Part shown: positions 9,030 through 16,841 of the stretch, piece after piece
How the letters are laid out: the number at the start of each line of letters is the position of its first letter
Numbering within the stretch: position 1 is the stretch's first letter
NCBI GenBank assembly: GCA_937894585.1
Contig: CALBGO010000085.1
Coordinates: forward strand, 1-61,118
Direction: 5' to 3'
Length of the DNA: 61,118 nucleotides
DNA from: an uncultured Eubacterium sp.
GTDB taxonomy: Bacteria > Bacillota > Clostridia > Peptostreptococcales > Anaerovoracaceae
Position numbers and translations under genes: made by a program
Notes under the pieces: model-generated
What the model was told of the DNA's origin: nothing
Seen by the model: only the letters and a program-made list of their open reading frames with translations
Databases searched by the model: none

Positions 9030-9050
9030 GACAAAATCAATATTTTGTCC
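9030..9050 (+). repeat. Left inverted repeat of the invertible segment
   Basis: Twenty-one bases that recur exactly, reverse-complemented, at 9328-9348. The unit is itself a dyad, GACAAAAT-CAAT-ATTTTGTC plus one C, as expected of a tyrosine-recombinase crossover site with two arms. Confidence 0.9.
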
Positions 9051-9092
9051 CGGCGAGAGTAATCATAAAAACTGAATTACATAATTAACCGT

Positions 9093-9121
9093 ATTATATC
9101 ATTCTTTTGTTCGGACTGCAA
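9093..9121 (-). promoter_or_regulatory. Sigma-A-type promoter inside the invertible segment
   Basis: On the minus strand: TTGCAG (9121-9116), 17-base spacer, perfect TATAAT (9098-9093). In this orientation it would transcribe leftward through the left repeat into the 3' end of the recombinase gene, antisense to it. The same TTGCAG -35 occurs in the coaBC and permease promoters of this window. Confidence 0.7.
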
Positions 9122-9259
9122 GATGTTAATGAAGTGAATTACAGAAAACAGCCTGATTTAAAATTGAACTTGGGAGTTTACAGACACACAAAAAACAGCA
9201 TCAGAAACTCAGATGGCCGCAGGCTTTCTTTCTGTGCTTTTTCATGTAAATAATTTGAG

Positions 9260-9295
9260 CAGAAATCCATTCTGATGGGTTTTCTGTTTTTTTTT
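9260..9295 (+). terminator. Terminator inside the invertible segment
   Basis: Stem CAGAAA/TTTCTG and CCAT/ATGG with one small bulge, followed by nine T. In the present orientation it blocks rightward read-through into the surface-protein gene. A second small hairpin (9297-9310) follows. Confidence 0.75.
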
Positions 9296-9327
9296 GCCTG
9301 CATTTGCAGGAAGAATTTTTTTTCGGA

Positions 9328-9348
9328 GGACAAAATATTGATTTTGTC
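9328..9348 (-). repeat. Right inverted repeat of the invertible segment
   Basis: Exact reverse complement of 9030-9050. It lies 58 bases before the surface-protein start, so in the ON state it would be transcribed into the 5' leader, where it can form an eight-pair hairpin. Confidence 0.9.
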
Positions 9349-9406
9349 CTCTGCAGAGAAAACGAACTGAATACAGGAATTTTAAAATACGAGGAGGATA
9401 AAAAAC

Positions 9407-11956
9407 ATGAAAAAACTGTTTGCCGTATTTATGGTTGTTGCGATGACAATGTGCTATATGCCGTTTATGTCATTTGCAGATATGCCGACGGAAAATGAAA
9501 CAGATGCCGGTGTGGTTTTTACAAAAAATGCAGAGAAGACGTCGGATGGAAATGTAAAAATCACACTTGAGGCATATACGACCGGAAGAAAGGTTGTAAG
9601 TACGGATGAAGAACCGGTAGATATTGTACTCGTACTGGATCAATCCGGTTCTATGAAAGATGAATTCAGTAATGGTATAACTCGTCAGGCTGCAATGAAA
9701 GATGCTGTGAAGAGTTTTGTTACAGGAATAGACGGAGAAGGAGGCCACCGTATTTCTGTTGTAACCTTTGGAAGCAGTGCAGACATATTGAAAAAATGGA
9801 CAGAAATAAATGAAAACGGAAAAGAAGAATTGCTTTCTGCAATAAATGGTCTGCCGGATCGTCCGTCAGGCGCCACAAATATTTCTGCCGGAATGACATC
9901 AGCAAAGAATCTGATGGATGCTGGTAAAGGAAGTCGGAAAGTTGTGATTGTGTTTACAGACGGTGTGCCGACAACGCGCAGTGATTTTGACACAGAGGTT
10001 GCAGATTCAGCAATCAATACAGCAAAAGCAATGAAGGATGCCGGAACCGACATTTATACAATCGGTGTTTTTAAAGGTGCAGACCCGGCACAGCTGTATG
10101 GGGACAAATGGAACTATGAATTGAGTTCTGATATTGAATGCAGCGGTGAGGTCGGAAGCTATTGGGGAGGTTCATGGCTGAACAGTCTGTTTGCCGGAAA
10201 TGATTTTGAAGCAGTTGATGTTCCTGCCGGCAACAGGTTCCTGAATTATCTGTCCAGTAACTATGATGCAGAAACCTTCGGTGCAGAACGCGGCAGCTAC
10301 AATCCCGGAGATAGATTGGGGGGAGCCGGAACCGGTTATAGAATTGTAAAAAACGCGGCATTGAATGGAGGAAACTATTATCTGAGTGCAGACAGTGCTG
10401 AAGGATTAACTCAAGTATTTGAACAAATTCAGTCCGAGACTGTTGTTCCGTCTGTTGAACTGGATGGAAGTACTGTAATTACTGATGAAATTTCCGAATA
10501 CTTCAGTGCGCCGGAACATACATCTGTTAATGTGTACACAGCCGATTACCTGGGAAACGGACAATTTTCAGAAAAAACAGAAACAGAGCTTTCGGCAGAA
10601 GTTAATGGAAAGCGTGTCAGCGTAAGCGGATTTAACTTTAATGAGAATTTTATTTCCGAACCGGAGGGTACTGCCGAAGCTAAGGGAAAGAAACTGATTA
10701 TTGAATTTACAGTTAAACCTGATTACGATCAAATTGATAATAATATCGTTTCGTTATCTCAAGAGGCAGGAGTGTTCAGCGTGCCGACGAATGAGAACGC
10801 ACAGATTTTAAAAGGAACTCAGGTTATTAAAGAAGCTCCTTCCGGAGCCGTGGATATGTACTCTGTAACATATAAAACCACAGAGGGAACGGTTGAAAAG
10901 ATCCATAAAACTCAGCTGAGAATGTCCGGAGCGGATGTGGAAAAACTGGATAAATTGCCGGGTTACTCTGATTGGACAACAGAAGATGTTACAGTGGGCA
11001 CAGATGATTGCTTTATGATGCCTGAAAAAAATATTGTTTTTACTGCTGTTAAAAATGAGGAGTCAAAACCTGAAGAAAAGCCGGCCGCGCCGGAAGCAAC
11101 AGATATTGAAAATCTTTACGGCAGGGTACAGGTGAAATGTGTGATAGAAAGCGCAGGACATCAGGCTCAGGATTATACGATGGATACATTTGCAATTGGT
11201 GAAGTGCAGGGAGAAAACGGCGTATATGCAGTGGAACTTACACTCAGCAGCGAGCCTTATATTGCAAAGTATAACAATGATTTCGGTGAAAATCATACAC
11301 TGATTGCGACAGATGAATCTGAAAAAAAGCTGACTGCCGTATATAATGCGGATAGTGGAAAGTGGGTGATTGCAGAAGGATCTAAAGTGATTTTCTGTGT
11401 AGAATGCAGCGCAGAAACTGATCCGGAGAATCCGGGAACGCCTGATTATCCGCATTACTACAATGTACGCTGGAATAATTATGATAGTGTGACCCTGGAA
11501 AGTGACTGGTATCTTTGGGGTGAAATGCCGGTTTATGATGGCACTGTGCCTGTAAAACCTGCTGATGATCAGTATACCTATGTATTCAGCGGATGGGACA
11601 GAGCTATTGAAAAGGTAACGGGAGATACTGTTTATACGGCACAGTTTAAAGCAGTGCCGAAAGAACCGGTATCACCTGAAAAACCTGATCAGCCGGAAAT
11701 TCCGGGTAATCCTGATACACCAGATGAACCGAGCAGTCCTGACACCCCTGAAAATCCGGATAAACCAGATACACCGGCAGATTCTGACCGACCGGACATC
11801 CCTGATCAACAGCCGGACAGTCAGCAGGAAACCGGACAGAATTCTGATATACCGAAGACCGGCGATGCACAGAACATGGGAATTTGGATTGTTCTTTTTG
11901 CAGCTACAGTGAGTGCCCTTGGTATTACATTAAAAGCATTGGGAAAGCGGAAATAA
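9407..11956 (+). CDS. Sortase-anchored VWA-domain surface protein
   Basis: An 849-residue cell-wall surface protein. A signal peptide ends near A24. A von Willebrand A domain follows, with MIDAS motif DQSGSM (D78, S80, S82) and a later FTDG strand. Middle domains resemble the Cna-B/isopeptide-rich part of pilus tip adhesins. A YYNVRWNNYD...FSGWD segment looks like a bacterial repeat fold. A Pro/Asp-rich stretch spans about 757-814, then the sorting signal IPKTGD (815-820), a membrane helix and KRK. Probable role is adhesion. The ribosome site is GAGGAGG. No fixed promoter is visible between the right repeat and the start, which fits control by inversion. Confidence 0.9.
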   Translation: MKKLFAVFMVVAMTMCYMPFMSFADMPTENETDAGVVFTKNAEKTSDGNVKITLEAYTTGRKVVSTDEEPVDIVLVLDQSGSMKDEFSNGITRQAAMKDAVKSFVTGIDGEGGHRISVVTFGSSADILKKWTEINENGKEELLSAINGLPDRPSGATNISAGMTSAKNLMDAGKGSRKVVIVFTDGVPTTRSDFDTEVADSAINTAKAMKDAGTDIYTIGVFKGADPAQLYGDKWNYELSSDIECSGEVGSYWGGSWLNSLFAGNDFEAVDVPAGNRFLNYLSSNYDAETFGAERGSYNPGDRLGGAGTGYRIVKNAALNGGNYYLSADSAEGLTQVFEQIQSETVVPSVELDGSTVITDEISEYFSAPEHTSVNVYTADYLGNGQFSEKTETELSAEVNGKRVSVSGFNFNENFISEPEGTAEAKGKKLIIEFTVKPDYDQIDNNIVSLSQEAGVFSVPTNENAQILKGTQVIKEAPSGAVDMYSVTYKTTEGTVEKIHKTQLRMSGADVEKLDKLPGYSDWTTEDVTVGTDDCFMMPEKNIVFTAVKNEESKPEEKPAAPEATDIENLYGRVQVKCVIESAGHQAQDYTMDTFAIGEVQGENGVYAVELTLSSEPYIAKYNNDFGENHTLIATDESEKKLTAVYNADSGKWVIAEGSKVIFCVECSAETDPENPGTPDYPHYYNVRWNNYDSVTLESDWYLWGEMPVYDGTVPVKPADDQYTYVFSGWDRAIEKVTGDTVYTAQFKAVPKEPVSPEKPDQPEIPGNPDTPDEPSSPDTPENPDKPDTPADSDRPDIPDQQPDSQQETGQNSDIPKTGDAQNMGIWIVLFAATVSALGITLKALGKRK

Positions 11957-12008
11957 ATGAGAAGATGAATGCTTGAAGCCGATTTTTAAGAGAAAAGAAG
12001 GCGTTAAA

Positions 12009-12254
12009 ATGAAACGTGTACCTTTAGAAGGTAAAACATTCGGAAAATGGAAAGTGCTTTCTTATGAAGGATGTGTAGGAGGAAAGAAATCTTTTTATCA
12101 ATGCCGGTGTATGGGATGCGGACAGATTTACAGCATTCGTGCGGACCGGCTGACCTGCGGCAGAACCAATCGGTGTTTACAGTGCAGAATTGCTGAAGAC
12201 CGTGCATATGGAAGAAAACTGAAACAAAAAACAGATAAACTCTTTTCATTATGA
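12009..12254 (+). CDS. Small zinc-finger-like protein of phage type
   Basis: An 81-residue basic protein. It has a KTFGKWKVLSYEG segment, then a CRCMGCG...RADRLTCGRTNRCLQC cysteine cluster. This resembles the short DNA-binding domain with an RFGRLTV...CRCDCGN pattern that precedes HNH or AP2 domains in phage proteins, but here no nuclease domain follows. ATG 12009 has GAAGG upstream; a TTG at 11973 is unlikely. It lies 52 bases after the surface-protein gene and before a strong terminator, so it probably shares that transcript. It could be a regulator or a phage remnant. Confidence 0.6.
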   Translation: MKRVPLEGKTFGKWKVLSYEGCVGGKKSFYQCRCMGCGQIYSIRADRLTCGRTNRCLQCRIAEDRAYGRKLKQKTDKLFSL

Positions 12255-12270
12255 CTTAGCATTTAATATT

Positions 12271-12328
12271 CTGAAGGGGCTTGTACATTGCTGTTATCAG
12301 CAAATGCACAAGCCCCTTCAGTTTTTTT
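12271..12328 (+). terminator. Strong intrinsic terminator closing the surface-protein module
   Basis: A perfect 14-base stem (CTGAAGGGGCTTGT, 12271-12284, with 12308-12321) with an inner TTGCTG/CAGCAA hairpin, followed by seven T. Confidence 0.93.
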
Positions 12329-12338
12329 AGAAAAAACT

Positions 12339-12384
12339 GTTGCATCACTGCAACAAAATTGACAAAATATTGCAATAAAGCAAC
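12339..12384. promoter_or_regulatory. Enhancer sites (UAS) of the TRAP operon
   Basis: Two palindromes: GTTGC-N6-GCAAC at 12339-12354 (perfect) and ATTGC-N6-GCAAC at 12369-12384 (one mismatch). Their centres are 30 bases apart, close to three helical turns. They match the sites before larC1 and the cyclase gene. Confidence 0.78.
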
Positions 12385-12442
12385 GATATTTTAATTATTA
12401 TACAAAAATGTTATAAAATCAATACGGAGGGAGGGTATATCA

Positions 12443-12502
12443 ATGGGTAGAGGTTTTTTTATGCATTCTTTTTCAGGTTGGCATATTATCTGCAATTGTT
12501 GA
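12443..12502 (+). CDS. Nineteen-codon open frame with strong ribosome site
   Basis: MGRGFFMHSFSGWHIICNC, preceded by GGAGGGAGGG. The frame runs across the sigma-54 promoter of dctP, so it can only be translated from a transcript that starts upstream of that promoter. It may be a leader, or a chance frame after a purine-rich stretch. Confidence 0.25.
   Translation: MGRGFFMHSFSGWHIICNC
12478..12494 (+). promoter_or_regulatory. Sigma-54 (-24/-12) promoter of the TRAP operon
   Basis: TTGGCAT, then CTGCA, with GG at 12480-12481 and GC at 12492-12493, the exact GG-N10-GC spacing. It lies 54 bases before dctP and downstream of two enhancer palindromes. Confidence 0.8.
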
Positions 12503-12547
12503 TGTCAAGAACAGAGCTCTTTTCAAAATATTTATGGAGGAAGAAAG

Positions 12548-13657
12548 ATGAAAAAGAAAGTAGCAATTATTACAGTTCTTACTATGCTGCTCTCAACCGT
12601 GCTGCTTGGGTGCGGCGGCAGCAGTGACAGCGGGGAATCCGCAGAAGCAAACGGTGAATATCCGAAGATGGAGCTGACTTGTGCGGCACTTGATTCTGAT
12701 GACACAGCAAAAGCGCATGATCTTAAACTTTTTATGGATTTAGTTACTGAAAAGTCCGGAGGTAATATTACATTCCAGGAGTACTGGGATGCTTCTCTTG
12801 GTTAGGCTACAGCAAACCTTGATTCCATTGGACAGGGAATTGCTGATGTAGGTACAGTCTGCACGCTTTACACACCGACACAGCTTCCGCTGTCTCAGAT
12901 TACATACTGTGTGCCTTTTGCACCGGATGATGTTGAGATGGCTTCTGAGCTGATGTATAAAATCTCGGAAAAATATCCTGAATTCTACAAGGAATATGAA
13001 AAGAACAATGTTGTATGTCTGGCATGGAAAGGAAACGAACCTTATAAACTCTATTCCAAAGACGGTTTCAAATCTGTTGACGAACTGAAAGGTCAGAATA
13101 TTACCCTGGGCGGTGTGTATTATGTGCCTTGGTTTGAAAGCATCGGTGCAGTTCCTGTTTCCGCTCCTGCAGCAGATCTTTATCAGACTGTAAAAAACAA
13201 CCTGGCAGTAGGTTCTTTCGTATATGACAGTATTTACTGCGACTATAAGCTTTATGAAGTAGAAGCAAACTGTCTGGAAGTAGGTCTGGGTGCAAGAAAC
13301 TGCGATACAATCTGCTTTAACAAAGCAACCTGGGATTCCTTAGATGAAAAAACACAGAAACTTCTGCAGGAATGCGCAGATGAAGCAATGGGTCAGTTCC
13401 ACGCTTGGGAAAAAGAGCAGATGGACAACTGGGTCGCTGAGATGAAAGAAAACAATGTAGAATTTGCAAAACTGTCTGATGCAGATAAAGAAAAATGGGC
13501 AAAGACAGCTCTTGACTATGAAGATACACTGAAATCATGGATTTCCGATGCTAACAAAGCAGGTTACGATGGTGAAGCTATCATGAGCGACTACTTAAAA
13601 ATCGGTGAAGAACTGGGATATGAATGGCACTTCGACACCAGTGAATATATTAAATAG
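12548..13657 (+). pseudogene. dctP: TRAP transporter substrate-binding protein DctP, in-frame amber codon
   Basis: The solute-binding subunit of a TRAP carboxylate importer, as a lipoprotein (lipobox LLGC, C22; ribosome site GGAGG). Codon 86 is TAG (12803-12805). The frame continues without any shift on both sides, from SLG through ATANLDSIGQGIADVG to the normal C-terminus at 13657, giving about 369 codons, the usual family length. A single base change or a sequencing error would explain it. If real, the protein is lost unless the stop is suppressed or translation restarts. UAG ends many genes here, including dctP itself, so a reassigned codon is unlikely. DctQ and DctM are intact. Confidence 0.88.
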
Positions 13658-13677
13658 GTTGAATTCTGGAGGATAAA

Positions 13678-14283
13678 ATGACGAAAAGTCTGAAACGAAT
13701 ATATCAAAAACCGGAAAAAATCATGCAGCTTTTCGCATGGCTCAGTGCAGCAATTGTTCTGTTCAACTTTGTACTGCTGTGTACGAATGTATTTATGCGG
13801 TATGCATTTCATTCTCCGATTAAAGGTACGAGTGAAATTGTTGCAATGATGATGGCATGGGTTGCATATATGGGAATGCCGTATACCCTGCTGACCGGTA
13901 AACATATGCAGCTGGAAGCAATTTTCGAAAAGCTGCACGGAAGAACGAAACACATCGTAAGCCTGATTATTTACCTGCTTGCAGCCGTTTTGTTTATCAT
14001 ATTTGTGAAATCATCTTTTGATGTGTTCTGGCAGTCCTGGATGATTAAAGAAGAGTCCGTTGCTTCGGTAACAGTATATGTGTTTATAGGAAAGTTCGGA
14101 ACTTTCCTCGGATGGCTTTTGCTTGCCGTACAGGCGGTGCTGATGGCTGTTTACTGTATTCAGGGTATCCTTCATCCGGATAAGTATGAGCCAATCGGTG
14201 TTTTTTCTGAAATCCCCGATGAAGAAGAACTGCAGCAATTACTGAAGGATGGCAATGAAAAGAAGGGCGGTGCAGATAAATGA
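13678..14283 (+). CDS. dctQ: TRAP transporter small membrane subunit DctQ
   Basis: A 201-residue protein with four predicted membrane helices and the family's FMRYAFHSPIKGTSEI segment after helix 1. It links the binding protein to the large subunit. It starts 20 bases after dctP with a TGGAGG ribosome site and overlaps dctM by four bases (ATGA), so the operon order is dctP-dctQ-dctM. Length is slightly above the usual 160-190 because of an acidic C-terminal tail. Confidence 0.92.
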   Translation: MTKSLKRIYQKPEKIMQLFAWLSAAIVLFNFVLLCTNVFMRYAFHSPIKGTSEIVAMMMAWVAYMGMPYTLLTGKHMQLEAIFEKLHGRTKHIVSLIIYLLAAVLFIIFVKSSFDVFWQSWMIKEESVASVTVYVFIGKFGTFLGWLLLAVQAVLMAVYCIQGILHPDKYEPIGVFSEIPDEEELQQLLKDGNEKKGGADK

Positions 14284-15587
14284 ATACAATTATAATCGCC
14301 ATCATCGGTATGGCAGCGCTGATTGCACTGGTTATCATGGGTGTCCATATTGCCGTAGCATTAGGTGCAGTCGGTTTTTTCGGACTGGCTGCATGTATCG
14401 GATTTGAACAGGCAATGTCCATGGTCGGTATTGTCGGGTACAATAATATAGCAACTTTTGATTATTCGGTAATACCGCTGTTTATTATGATGGGAATGTT
14501 GGCAACAGCCATAGGAATCAGTACAGAATGTTATGATACCCTGGCAAAGTGGCTGGGTAAGATTCCGGGTGGTATGGGTGTTGCCACAACACTGGGCTGC
14601 ACCGCATTCGGAACTTTAAACGGCTCCGCTCTGGTAACGGGTTCGGTATTTGCAAAGATTGCAGCTCCGGAAATGATCCGTTACGGATACGATAAAAATA
14701 TGACTTACGGTATGATTGCCGCATCCGGAAATATCGGACAGTTTATTCCGCCAAGTATTATGATTGTTATCTATGGCGCTCTGTCGGGAGATTCCATTGG
14801 AAGACTGCTTATGGCGGCTATTTCACCGGGACTTGCACTGGCAATCGGTTTCTGCACCCTGACAGTGGGTGTAGCTATTGTTAAACCGAATGTATTCCCT
14901 AAAGTTGAAGCGACTTATACATGGAAAGAAAAGCTGGTTTCCCTTAAGGATTTAATTCCGATTGTTATTGTAGCGGTTGTCATTATAGGCGGAATTTTTT
15001 CGGGACTGTTTTCCTCTTCCGAAGCCGGCGCTATCGGAGTTCTTGTGTTCCTGATCTTTGCAGTGATCAAAAAAACTCCAATCAAGAAAATTGCAGGTGC
15101 GATTATGGATACGATCGAAAATGCTGCAATGCTTTTCCTGATTCTTGCATGTTCCAGCATGTTCGCAAAATTCATGACAGTTTCCGGACTGGCTCCGGCG
15201 ATTACCAGATTGGTAACCGGTGCAAATTTAAGTCCTGTACTGTTTATGTTCGGCGCTGTAATTGTCTTTGTAATTTTGGGCTGTTTCATTGATGCTTATT
15301 CCAGCATTGCGCTGACCATTCCGATTTTCTATCCGGCAGCAGTAGCTTTGGGAATCGACCCGATTCAGTTTGATATGGTGTGTATTCTGGCACTGCATAT
15401 GGGAGGATTGACTCCTCCGGTAGGTTTGTGTGTGTATTCTGTAAAAGCAGTTGCGCCTCAGGATACCAATGTAATGGGAATTTTCAAAGGCGCAATGCCG
15501 TATCTTCTGATGATGATTGTGATTACGGTAATATATATTCTGGTGCCGGGTCTTTCCACCTTCATTCCGGATGCAATGATGAATTGA
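14280..15587 (+). CDS. dctM: TRAP transporter large permease subunit DctM
   Basis: A 435-residue membrane protein with about 12 helices, the ion-coupled channel of the TRAP system. Family signatures include the GxxASGNIGQFIPPSIMIVIYG stretch around residues 140-165 and GGLTPPVGLCVY near the C-terminus. Length is normal. It is coupled to dctQ. Shared sigma-54 control with the BKACE and AbfD operons suggests that it brings in the acid those enzymes degrade; the substrate is unknown. Confidence 0.94.
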   Translation: MNTIIIAIIGMAALIALVIMGVHIAVALGAVGFFGLAACIGFEQAMSMVGIVGYNNIATFDYSVIPLFIMMGMLATAIGISTECYDTLAKWLGKIPGGMGVATTLGCTAFGTLNGSALVTGSVFAKIAAPEMIRYGYDKNMTYGMIAASGNIGQFIPPSIMIVIYGALSGDSIGRLLMAAISPGLALAIGFCTLTVGVAIVKPNVFPKVEATYTWKEKLVSLKDLIPIVIVAVVIIGGIFSGLFSSSEAGAIGVLVFLIFAVIKKTPIKKIAGAIMDTIENAAMLFLILACSSMFAKFMTVSGLAPAITRLVTGANLSPVLFMFGAVIVFVILGCFIDAYSSIALTIPIFYPAAVALGIDPIQFDMVCILALHMGGLTPPVGLCVYSVKAVAPQDTNVMGIFKGAMPYLLMMIVITVIYILVPGLSTFIPDAMMN

Positions 15588-15610
15588 TTTCAAATTGAAT
15601 AATTGCAGAT

Positions 15611-15645
15611 GTTGCCTGTCCGCAACGAAAACGCAGATGTGCAAC
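15611..15645. promoter_or_regulatory. Enhancer sites (UAS) of the cyclase operon
   Basis: A perfect GTTGC-N6-GCAAC palindrome (15611-15626), then a half-site GCAAC (15641-15645) 19 bases on. The half-site is followed by AGAA, as in the larC1 upstream region. It lies about 90 bases before the -24 element. Confidence 0.72.
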
Positions 15646-15731
15646 AGAAAATATAAAGTAATTGCTTAAATATAAATGCTCAAAACCCTCGAATTCACGG
15701 CATTTACGCCGTTAAGAACAAACGCTGTCAG

Positions 15732-15748
15732 TTGGCACAGCGTTTGCT
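15732..15748 (+). promoter_or_regulatory. Sigma-54 (-24/-12) promoter of the cyclase operon
   Basis: TTGGCAC, then TTTGCT, with GG at 15734-15735 and GC at 15746-15747, a near-consensus -24/-12 element, 93 bases before the cyclase start. Confidence 0.88.
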
Positions 15749-15840
15749 ATATACTATAGCATCAAAATTAAAATTTTCCCTTCGGCTGCGGCAGGCTGAC
15801 CGCCGTACCGAAAACTATAATATGAAAAGGAGATATCGTT

Positions 15841-16758
15841 ATGTCAGAAATTGCTGTAAGACACACACGCGAAGAATGCTTTGCACACACAAACGACTGG
15901 AAAAAACCTTATGACGGAAGTATCTTTGATATGTTTAGAGATGGTTCTTTTGAACTGATTGACTTATCAAACCCGTTCGGCAGAGGAAATCCTCTTTGGC
16001 CGTCCAACGGAGATTTCCATATTGACAGAGTTCAGCATATGCCGATGCACTACAGATTACTGCAGACATTCAACGATTTCCATATGCATAACTCCACTCA
16101 TGCAGATTCTCCGTCTCATGTAATTCCGGAAAGCCCGTTCACACACGAACTGCCGATTCAGAACTACTTCGGAGAAGCTGTCTGCCTGGATATTCCGAAA
16201 GGAAAGTGGGAACTGATTACCGTTGAAGATATTGAAGAAGCAGCGAAAAAGGTTCCCGGCGGAATCAAAGAAGGAGACTGGGTTCTGCTGAACACAGGCA
16301 CTCACAGACGCTGGGGCGAAAATGACGATTACTTTGCATACAGCCCGGGACTTTCCATTGAAGGTGCAAAATGGTTCGTTGAACACCATGTAAGAGGTGT
16401 CGGCTTCGATATGCAGGCAATCGACCATATTCTGTACACCTATGCTGCAGATCACGGTCCGGGACCGTATGTTCCGCGTATCGTAGAAGAATATGAAGAA
16501 CAGTTCGGACATCCTGCACTGGAAGATTTTCCTGAATGGGAGCCATGCCATGATATCCTGATGGCAAACAATGTAATGGGCATCGAAAATCTGGGTGGAG
16601 ATCTGGATAAAGTAACCAACCAGAGATTCCTGTTCTGTGCATTCCCGCTGCGCTGGTACATGGGTGACGGTACCATTGTTCGTGCCGTTGCATTTGTTCC
16701 GTCTGACAGAATTGACAGAAGCGTTCCGGATAAAGAATATCCATACGGCGTATATTAA
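15841..16758 (+). CDS. Cyclase-family metal-dependent hydrolase
   Basis: A 305-residue protein of the cyclase family, whose known members include kynurenine formamidase and isatin hydrolase; they open amide, lactam or lactone bonds. The metal-binding motif H83-x3-H87-x-D89-x-P-x-H93 is intact. Length is above the usual 210-270 because of N- and C-terminal extensions. Ribosome site AAAGGAG at about 15828. As first gene of the sigma-54 operon with the dehydrogenase and AbfD-like enzyme, it may hydrolyse a lactone or amide at the head of the pathway. The substrate is not known. Confidence 0.85.
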   Translation: MSEIAVRHTREECFAHTNDWKKPYDGSIFDMFRDGSFELIDLSNPFGRGNPLWPSNGDFHIDRVQHMPMHYRLLQTFNDFHMHNSTHADSPSHVIPESPFTHELPIQNYFGEAVCLDIPKGKWELITVEDIEEAAKKVPGGIKEGDWVLLNTGTHRRWGENDDYFAYSPGLSIEGAKWFVEHHVRGVGFDMQAIDHILYTYAADHGPGPYVPRIVEEYEEQFGHPALEDFPEWEPCHDILMANNVMGIENLGGDLDKVTNQRFLFCAFPLRWYMGDGTIVRAVAFVPSDRIDRSVPDKEYPYGVY

Positions 16759-16767
16759 AAACATTTT

Positions 16768-16812
16768 ATGGGAAATTCTGCAGTGCAGGATTTCCCATAT
16801 TGCTTAAGCAAT
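16768..16812 (+). promoter_or_regulatory. Intercistronic hairpin and palindrome
   Basis: A stem ATGGGAAAT/ATTTCCCAT (16768-16776 with 16790-16798) lies directly before the perfect 14-base palindrome ATTGCTTAAGCAAT (16799-16812). There is no T run, so it is more likely a processing or stability element than a full terminator. The TTGC/GCAA arms recall the enhancer half-sites, with shorter spacing. Confidence 0.4.
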
Positions 16813-16841
16813 TGAAAAGCAATGAAAAAGGAGCATTTTGT

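Larger units (their letters stand above)
9051..9327. mobile_element. Putative invertible promoter segment (phase switch)
   Basis: A 277-bp non-coding segment between the inverted repeats. On the minus strand it holds TTGCAG-N17-TATAAT close to the left repeat, pointing toward the recombinase. On the plus strand it holds an intrinsic terminator close to the right repeat, pointing toward the surface-protein gene. Inversion would place the promoter about 50 bases inside the right repeat, facing the gene, and would remove the terminator from its path. The sequenced orientation is therefore the likely OFF state for the gene at 9407. Confidence 0.75.

Noticed and set aside
12548..13657. Pyrrolysine read-through of the dctP amber codon
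   Set aside because: TAG ends many ordinary genes in the window, including dctP itself, thlA, radC, mreB and mrdA, and TRAP binding proteins are not known to need pyrrolysine.
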